From Chryseosolibacter sp966095595 (GTDB taxonomy: Bacteria; Bacteroidota; Bacteroidia; Cytophagales; Cyclobacteriaceae), in NCBI GenBank assembly GCA_966095595.1, contig CBHTUB010000053.1, positions 1 through 19,010 on the forward strand: a stretch of 19,010 bases of DNA, given 5' to 3'. Under the pieces are notes generated by a model. That model searched no databases. It was given only the letters and a program-made list of their open reading frames with translations, and was not told the origin of the DNA. Positions 15,138 through 19,010 of this stretch are shown in pieces. Positions within the stretch are counted from its first letter, which is position 1, and each line of letters starts with the position of its first letter. The position numbers and the translations under genes are program-made.

Positions 15138-15154
15138 CCTGCCGGACGGGCAGG
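15138..15154. repeat. Dispersed Bacteroidota-type hairpin repeat (CCTGCC...GGCAGG)
   Basis: CCTGCC and GGCAGG arms around a 5-nt loop, in the context CCGCCTGCCGGACGGGCAGG, followed by GATTTTTGATTTT. Words of this kind recur in intergenic DNA of many Bacteroidota and give the spurious 'LPVRQAG' peptide when translated on the minus strand. It may also serve as a terminator. Confidence 0.55.
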
Positions 15155-15303
15155 GATTTTTGATTTTCGAAGTGAAATACATTTTTAGACGTTCGGTCAT
15201 AGGGACAAAGTATGTTTTGTTTACCGGCGCGCGGGCATAACTTAAATGCGGGGGTGCGTCTGGCTGTGCGTAGAAGCATATTTAAGTTTCGCCTTTTCTT
15301 TTG

Positions 15304-15339
15304 GTTCGTTTTCTTTTGGCGACGCAAAAGAAAATGAAC
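15304..15339. repeat. Long TTTTCTTTTGG hairpin repeat
   Basis: GTTCGTTTTCTTTTGG (15304-15319) pairs with GCAAAAGAAAATGAAC (15324-15339) in 14 of 16 positions around a 4-nt loop (CGAC). A partial extra copy (CTTTTCTTTTGGTTCG) lies immediately upstream. This resembles an intergenic repeat that I recall from many Bacteroidota genomes. Confidence 0.55.
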
Positions 15340-15550
15340 GGCATGTGGCACTCACGTTGGTGAGTGATGAGTTATTTTTTCACTCGCGCGATTTAAGACC
15401 AATACTGAAGACCGAACTACAACTTGCACACCAGGGGCCTCCTTTAACATAAGTTGGAAAATAGTTCTTTTCGGTTAATTCGAAGGGATTTTCGCAGGAC
15501 CGTAAGTTTTCCCCGGACACTACTAATCCTGAAATCTGAAATTTGAATCC

Positions 15551-15853
15551 CTACAGCTGAATTGTATAATGATAATAAGGATGATAGTTCTGGAAGCGTG
15601 AGTCGATCTCGAATTGAATTACGTCGGAAAGATTATTGATGATCTCCGTTTTGTTTGTGATCTGGTCGATCAGGACGGCGCCTGTCTCCGTCACCAGAAA
15701 GATCCTGCAGAAATGATCGTGCCACATTTGGCCCAGCATCCTGACCCGAATGCAAATGTCTGGTCTGTGATCCTTTATTTCCTGGAGCAATCGTTTGAGC
15801 TCGATAACGGAAATGACGTCGTTTGTATTCAAAAGCTGCGAGGTAGTGTCCAT
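15551..15853 (-). CDS. Hypothetical small protein, member of a local three-gene paralog set
   Basis: A 100-residue cytoplasmic protein that I cannot assign to a named family. The ATG at 15853 gives MDTTSQLLNTNDVISVIELK. A longer frame to 15952 has no good start and a hydrophobic lead unlike the other members. The layout is a short helix (IELKRLLQEIKDHRP), then alternating beta strands (ICIRVRML, FCRIFLVTETGAVLID), a short helix-like LSDVIQFEIDSRF and a Tyr/His-rich tail (NYHPYYHYTIQL). It aligns along its length with the protein at 16332-16622: shared are the opening helix, an xIRx strand, E-x-G-x-L-L and L-x-D-x-I-x-FEI. A small beta-barrel of Sm or SH3-like type is my inference. It is divergent from the other two members, with an inverted repeat in the shared gap. 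Confidence 0.65.
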   Translation of the reverse strand: MDTTSQLLNTNDVISVIELKRLLQEIKDHRPDICIRVRMLGQMWHDHFCRIFLVTETGAVLIDQITNKTEIINNLSDVIQFEIDSRFQNYHPYYHYTIQL

Positions 15854-15902
15854 AGTCAAAACCAATCTTCGTGCTCCTAAAAAAATTATGCCAAACACAT
15901 CA

Positions 15903-15939
15903 TATGCGATAACCACATAAAAAGCGCTATGTGTGCATA
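15903..15939. promoter_or_regulatory. Nested inverted repeat in the divergent gap of the paralog set
   Basis: CACATA (15914-15919) and TATGTG (15928-15933) flank AAAAGCGC, inside outer arms TATGC (15903-15907) and GCATA (15935-15939). The position between divergent related genes suggests an operator; proof is lacking. Confidence 0.3.
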
Positions 15940-16009
15940 AGTTGTGGATCAATTGTAGTTTTTATTCATCGTGATCGTGGCTGGGAAGATTAATTTCGCC
16001 TGGCAAAAA

Positions 16010-16330
16010 ATGAGATCGATGGATTTCGAAACAGAACCCAAAAAAATCTTCCGGGTGTTGGAGCAAAGTCTCCTCGACTCGACGTTGATAGGTATCTATG
16101 CACCCAACGCGCTCGGGCCGGGAATGTTTATCACCACGATTGAAGAAATTTTTATCGGTACCGGCGACGTCACTGTGTTGCTGAGAGGATACGACAGTAC
16201 CGGTTACATCCTCGCAAGGAATCAATTGAACCTGGGTGACATCCGGCGTATTTGTTTATTCACGTCACGTATGGAAAATCCCTATTTGAGAGAACTCACC
16301 GGTCGCAGATTTCATCAAATCATTAATTGA
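16010..16330 (+). CDS. Hypothetical small protein, member of a local three-gene paralog set
   Basis: A 106-residue protein of unknown function, without signal peptide or membrane helix. A helix around KKIFRVLEQSLLD is followed by strands LIGIYAPNA, MFITTIEEIFI, VTVLLRGYD and YILARNQLNLGDIRRICLF. It shows the same length and helix-strand order as its neighbours, and the L-x-DI-x(2) segment aligns with L-x-D/A-I in both. It is the most divergent of the three. The start is unsure: ATGs at 16010 and 16019 are both possible, and a GTG at 15971 would add 13 residues (MIVAGKINFAWQK). The next gene starts 1 bp after its stop (TGACATG), so the pair is almost certainly one transcription unit with coupled translation. 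Confidence 0.65.
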   Translation: MRSMDFETEPKKIFRVLEQSLLDSTLIGIYAPNALGPGMFITTIEEIFIGTGDVTVLLRGYDSTGYILARNQLNLGDIRRICLFTSRMENPYLRELTGRRFHQIIN

Positions 16331-16331
16331 C

Positions 16332-16622
16332 ATGATCACTTTTCAGATTACAAAAAGGACTATCAAACAGCACACATTCGTAAAATTGATAGAAGAGCTG
16401 AAAGACAAATCGTGTGTAGTGCGCATCAGATTAACGTCTAAAAAGATGGAGTTTCCCGATGCCTTCATGAAGGTGCTATGGTCCGGCGAAGCGGGAATCC
16501 TGCTTCAGAATGAGTCCGACAAGCAGTTTGTTGCGGTCGAGGATCTCAGGGCGATCGAATCGTTCGAGATCACGAGATCACTGCTGAACCTTAAAGCTGA
16601 AAAAGAATATTTTCTCCGATAA
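16332..16622 (+). CDS. Hypothetical small protein, member of a local three-gene paralog set
   Basis: A 96-residue protein of unknown function. It opens MITFQITKRTIKQHTFVKLI with a helix, then LIEELKDKSCVVRIRLTSKK, FMKVLWSGEAGILLQNES and FVAVEDLRAIESFEITRSLL. The order of one helix and about five strands would suit a small SH3 or Sm-like barrel (inference). The best match in the window is the divergent gene at 15551-15853: EELKDKSCVVRIRL lines up with QEIKDHRPDICIRV, GEAGILL with TGAVLID, and IESFEITR with VIQFEIDS. It begins 1 bp after the stop of the 16010-16330 gene and is followed by a hairpin at 16631-16652. The start at the ATG at 16332 is supported by the tight spacing. Confidence 0.72.
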   Translation: MITFQITKRTIKQHTFVKLIEELKDKSCVVRIRLTSKKMEFPDAFMKVLWSGEAGILLQNESDKQFVAVEDLRAIESFEITRSLLNLKAEKEYFLR

Positions 16623-16630
16623 AAGAAGGA

Positions 16631-16652
16631 GCCGTGGATCTTATCCAACGGC
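16631..16652 (+). terminator. Hairpin after the small-protein pair
   Basis: GCCGTGGAT, loop CTT, ATCCAACGGC: nine base pairs with one bulged A. It lies 8 bp after the stop codon. The following CCCCATCTTAAA lacks a T run, so it may stabilise the transcript or stop transcription weakly. Confidence 0.45.
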
Positions 16653-16693
16653 CCCCATCTTAAACCTAAACTCCGCGCATCAGCCATAAACTT

Positions 16694-16715
16694 ATGTGCC
16701 ACAAGCCGGGCACAT
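16694..16715 (+). terminator. Hairpin upstream of the 80-residue protein gene
   Basis: ATGTGCC and GGCACAT arms (7 bp, perfect) around an 8-nt loop, followed by GTTTTAACGG. It could end readthrough from upstream or act in the leader of the gene at 16752. Confidence 0.38.
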
Positions 16716-16751
16716 GTTTTAACGGGATGCAGGTGAATCAAGTGAAGTTGT

Positions 16752-16994
16752 ATGGAGGGGTTTGACAAGCTGGATTTTTCATCAAAACAGAATGCTGTAT
16801 TGAAATATGCGTCGCTGCTGTTTGCGATGCCCTATCACCACTACATGGTCCGGTTGTATTCGTGGGACCGCTATTTTGTGGAGGTTTATTACGACACTGA
16901 GGTAAAAAAGGTCACACGCATCGCCCGCGCCACGGACCGCGATCTCGAAAAATATCTGTCGAAGGTCAACATTGACCAGGCATTGACGCCATAG
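16752..16994 (+). CDS. Small conserved-looking protein of unknown function
   Basis: An 80-residue cytoplasmic protein. A helical N-terminus (FDKLDFSSKQNAVLKYASLL) is followed by strands that read HHYMVRLYSWDRYFVEVYYD, then TEVKKVTRIARA and a closing helix DRDLEKYLSKVNID. The FFVEVYYD-x-E...V-x-x-I block is one that I associate with a short, unnamed protein group widespread in Bacteroidota, where it is usually a stand-alone gene. No enzymatic motif is visible. The ATG at 16752 is the only reasonable start. It has hairpins upstream and 143 bp to the PAS gene downstream, so it may be its own unit. Confidence 0.75.
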   Translation: MEGFDKLDFSSKQNAVLKYASLLFAMPYHHYMVRLYSWDRYFVEVYYDTEVKKVTRIARATDRDLEKYLSKVNIDQALTP

Positions 16995-17137
16995 AGGACG
17001 CGCTGCAAAAAATTCATGCCAGGTTTATCTTATAAGGTGGGATTGACTTTAGACGTTTTATTGGTCAAAGTACCTATCTTGCTTCAACCTCTATGTGTAC
17101 TCCAAACACATGATGAAGCTTAAAAAGTCGATCGTAA

Positions 17138-17566
17138 ATGGCGTTTGAAAAACTTCTGGGTGACCCTGTCGTGCCCGGTAAGCGTAACTCGTATCGCGAC
17201 GTTTCCCTGTCCGGGTTGAATGCGTTGCCCTATTCAGTTTATATATTGGATTATGAGTGGCGCTATATGTTCGTGAACGATAATGCCAAAAAGGTATTGG
17301 GAGTACTCGCCGAAGAGATGATCGGGCGAAGCGCGCTGGAGATCTCTAAAAGCCCCGTGTTCAACGAAGTGTTTGAAATGCTCTCTTACCACCTTTTCAA
17401 GAAACTGCCGCTTGAGGTTACCACTTATTCCCCGCTTCGCGTTTCCCAAACGCGCATCAAAGGCTATCCGCTCCACGATTGCTACGTCCTTTGTTCAATA
17501 CCGTTGCCGGCAAAGGCCGAGGTGATGAACGAGCTGCGTGAAGAGCTGAAGAAACGGAAGGCGTAA
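17138..17566 (+). CDS. Orphan PAS-domain protein
   Basis: A 142-residue protein consisting of one PAS fold and a charged C-terminal helix. The PAS core reads ALPYSVYILDYEWRYMFVND, then NAKKVLGVLAEEMIGRSALEI and FNEVFEMLSYHLFKKLPLEV, with C-terminal strands LRVSQTRIKGYPLHDCYVLCSIPL. There is no kinase, GGDEF or HTH output, so it can only sense or bind partners. Cofactor residues (haem or flavin) are not evident. The last 18 residues (AEVMNELREELKKRKA) look like a short coiled coil for dimerisation. The ATG at 17138 is preferred; a 13-codon frame beginning at 17110 (MMKLKKSIVNGV) overlaps its start and ends at 17148. Confidence 0.87.
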   Translation: MAFEKLLGDPVVPGKRNSYRDVSLSGLNALPYSVYILDYEWRYMFVNDNAKKVLGVLAEEMIGRSALEISKSPVFNEVFEMLSYHLFKKLPLEVTTYSPLRVSQTRIKGYPLHDCYVLCSIPLPAKAEVMNELREELKKRKA

Positions 17567-17832
17567 CGGAAAACCCGTGCTATCCCACGTGTGAAATCGG
17601 AACAATTTTAAGAAAATCAACAGACCTTAAAAGCTACTCAAGGGCAGGCTACCAGCCGTATCGTTGTGAAAGAAGCTCTGCGTTCCTGTTTATATCGCGA
17701 CCGGGGCATCATCGCTCGTATTTATTTTACCGATACCGTTAAATCACGAATGAAAGAATTCGCCGCGTTTTGAAAATTCTGAAAAGCGGGATCTTGCCAA
17801 ATTGAATCCGCATTCAAAACGCTCATATACCG
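17567..17832. other. 266-bp gap without recognisable features
   Basis: No gene, hairpin or promoter match stands out between the PAS gene and the DUF2927 gene. Confidence 0.5.
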
Positions 17833-18570
17833 TTGACTTCAATTCGATTCAATTCCCGCCCACGATTTTTTCTGCTTGCCATGATAGGCGTACTGTCGGT
17901 CTTGTCATCGCTGGCGAGTAACGATGTTCCGAAAAAGAATATGCTCACCGAGCAGCAGCGAAGTGTTATCGCCTACTTTCAGGAAGTAGCACTTGGCTTC
18001 GAGTTTGGAAATACCACATCCGTAACGAGGAAGTGGGTAACGGATATGAAAGTCTTTGTTGCCGGCAATGCACGACCGGAAGCGCTTGCAGAGCTCGATC
18101 GCATCATCGGCGAAGTGAATGGGCTTGTCAGCGACGGCTTCAGGATCACTGTCGTATCACGAAACGAAGATGCCAATCTCTTTTTATTTTTCGGTTCGAA
18201 GTCGGCTTACGGAGAGCTTTATCCGAAAGAGGCTCCCCTGCTGAAGGGCAGCTCCGGATTATGCACCATTTCCTGGAACAACAGGAATCAGATCATCCGC
18301 GGTCATATCTTTATAAGGAATGAAGGCATTTCCCTGACTGAACAACGTCACGTTATCCGCGAGGAATTGACCCAGGCCCTGGGCTTCGGAAAAGATTCGC
18401 CAAGGTATATGGACAGTGTTTTTCAGTCGAAGTACACTACACCGACAGAATACTCACCGATCGACAGACAGCTGATCTCCCTGCTGTACAACGCAAATAT
18501 GCAGGCTGGACTTGAAGCTGCCGAAACGGAGCAGGTGCTCGCCAGGATCCTATTGTCTGTCGTCAATTAA
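17833..18570 (+). CDS. Secreted DUF2927-type protein, possible zinc-peptidase-like
   Basis: A 245-residue protein with a signal peptide (n-region TSIRFNSRPR, core FFLLAMIGVLSVLSSLAS). The start is a TTG at 17833, because the first ATG (17881) would remove the positive n-region. No ATG lies between the TTG and the in-frame stop at 17803-17805. The C-terminal half contains HVIREELTQALGFGKDSPRY (173-192), then MDSVFQ, TEYSPIDRQLISLLYNANMQAG. This block is what I recognise as DUF2927. His173, Glu177-Glu178 and Gln181 resemble a degenerate zinc-protease helix, but no complete HExxH is present, so catalysis is inferred at best. It precedes the helicase gene by 117 bp and is probably a separate transcript. 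Its substrate is unknown. Confidence 0.78.
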   Translation: MTSIRFNSRPRFFLLAMIGVLSVLSSLASNDVPKKNMLTEQQRSVIAYFQEVALGFEFGNTTSVTRKWVTDMKVFVAGNARPEALAELDRIIGEVNGLVSDGFRITVVSRNEDANLFLFFGSKSAYGELYPKEAPLLKGSSGLCTISWNNRNQIIRGHIFIRNEGISLTEQRHVIREELTQALGFGKDSPRYMDSVFQSKYTTPTEYSPIDRQLISLLYNANMQAGLEAAETEQVLARILLSVVN

Positions 18571-18640
18571 GTTCGCATACTTCATATTTCCAGATTTCAC
18601 GTTTTAGCCCACCCGAAATAAGGCGGTTTTTCCGCCGATC

Positions 18641-18682
18641 GAATTTGTCGGCAATTTATTTTATACTTTTGCCGACTATTTC
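18641..18682 (+). promoter_or_regulatory. Promoter within a long inverted repeat, upstream of the helicase gene
   Basis: TTTG (18644-18647), 16 bp, and TACTTTTG (18664-18671, exact TAnnTTTG) make a good Bacteroidota promoter 17 bp before the ATG. The same DNA is an inverted repeat: GTCGGCAA (18647-18654) and TTGCCGAC (18669-18676), perfect over 8 bp and 12 of 14 when extended to 18641-18682. The repeat overlaps both promoter elements, as an operator would. Confidence 0.5.
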
Positions 18683-18687
18683 GTCAA

Positions 18688-19010
18688 ATGATAAACAATA
18701 CCGAGCAGGAAGAGCGTGAGTACCTTGAGGTGATCAAGGAGAAATTGCTATTGGCCATCCGGCGTGTAGATGATAATGTGCGTCAATTTTCTTCGGAGCT
18801 GAGGCAGAGCAAGCAATATATTCACGAGCACCAATCCGGAATGGACGAGGCAGACATGGTTGCTGCCGGCCAATCGATCAACCGGATGGCCTTTACGGGC
18901 GAGTCTGCCGTGGCCAGGAAAAGAAAACTGCTGAAGCTTATTTCTTCACCCTATTTTGGCAGGATAGATTTCAAGGGTCAATCCGACGACGTGGCCACGC
19001 CGGTATACAT
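18688..19010 (+). CDS. HelD/UvrD-like superfamily 1 helicase (partial, N-terminus only)
   Basis: Only the first 107 residues lie in the window; the frame is open to the right edge. It starts MINNTEQEEREYLEVIKEKL with a long helical arm continuing through LAIRRVDDNVRQFSSELRQS and QYIHEHQSGMDEADMV. It then has AFTGESAVARKRKLLKLISS and PYFGRIDFKG, which is the HelD-type N-terminal signature before the first RecA domain. HelD proteins are ATP-driven helicase-like motors that bind RNA polymerase and release it from DNA or recycle it. The Walker motifs are beyond the window, so catalytic state is unknown. The ATG at 18688 is supported by a promoter 17 bp upstream. Family is clear; the exact paralog is not. 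Confidence 0.88.
   Translation, partial: MINNTEQEEREYLEVIKEKLLLAIRRVDDNVRQFSSELRQSKQYIHEHQSGMDEADMVAAGQSINRMAFTGESAVARKRKLLKLISSPYFGRIDFKGQSDDVATPVY

Larger units (their letters stand above)
15067..15521. mobile_element. Possible MITE or decayed insertion sequence (inverted ends, no transposase)
   Basis: AGTGTCCGG at 15067-15075 is repeated inverted at 15513-15521. Similarity continues inward for about ten bases (TAAAAAGTTTA against GGAAAACTTA), giving ends of roughly 20 bp. A 13-bp direct repeat TGAAATCTGAAAT lies just outside both ends (15051-15063 and 15530-15542). No transposase frame is inside. The direct repeats are low-complexity and not flush with the ends, so a mobile origin is an inference. 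Confidence 0.38.
14957..15550. other. 594-bp gene-free, repeat-rich interval
   Basis: No credible gene in either direction; the ORFs present are repeat translations. It holds the possible IS/MITE remnant at 15067-15521, a C+G hairpin at 15138-15154, the TTTTCTTTTGG hairpin at 15304-15339 and a CACTCAC/GTGAGTG hairpin at 15349-15366. 'TGAAATCTGAAAT'-type low-complexity words occur near both edges. Confidence 0.7.

Noticed and set aside
15109..15351. 80-codon minus-strand frame containing 'LPVRQAG'
   Set aside because: Translation of dispersed hairpin repeats, a well-known source of spurious Bacteroidota ORFs.
15246..15452. 68-codon plus-strand frame
   Set aside because: Runs through the TTTTCTTTTGG and CACTCAC hairpins; no protein features.

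Overview
The window looks like a chromosome segment of a Bacteroidota bacterium, most likely of the Cytophagales type. Evidence: an FtsX/MacB-type permease of the long single-chain form common in this phylum; promoter matches to TAnnTTTG with an upstream TTTG/TTG; almost no Shine-Dalgarno sequences; short intergenic repeats familiar from Bacteroidota (the DNA behind spurious 'LPVRQAG' peptides and a TTTTCTTTTGG hairpin); and many orphan signalling proteins. No tRNA, rRNA, CRISPR array or complete insertion sequence is visible. The genus is not determined.

Left part (1-8400, all on the minus strand). The 5' two thirds of an ABC-transporter permease runs off the left edge. Next come a GNAT acetyltransferase with a terminator at its stop codon and a small acidic lipoprotein followed by a strong terminator. 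Then follows a tight three-gene operon: circularly permuted ATP-grasp, alpha-E protein and transglutaminase-like protein. This is a known but largely uncharacterised gene set, predicted to make and process a peptide or amide-linked product. To its right is an ECF42-type sigma factor with a C-terminal TPR-like extension. It sits 2 bp behind a YciI/DGPF protein, and the pair is preceded by an ECF-type promoter candidate (TTGTCCGA-N16-CGTC) that suggests autoregulation.

Middle (8488-14015). An iron-type alcohol dehydrogenase overlaps a small ABM-fold monooxygenase by 4 bp. A TSUP (TauE/SafE) permease is transcribed away from them. Then come a secreted WG-repeat protein, a second GNAT, a SRPBCC/AHSA1 protein and an EamA-type exporter. 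A 145-bp nested inverted repeat lies between the second GNAT and the SRPBCC gene.

Right part (14269-19010). This is an accessory-looking stretch of small proteins: an orphan receiver domain lacking its switch Thr/Ser, an XRE-type regulator, three short proteins that appear to be divergent paralogs (15551-16622), an 80-residue conserved-looking protein and an orphan PAS domain. It is interrupted by about 600 bp of non-coding, repeat-rich DNA whose core has inverted ends and flanking 13-bp direct repeats. The window ends with a secreted DUF2927-type protein and the start of a HelD/UvrD-like helicase, whose promoter lies inside a long inverted repeat.
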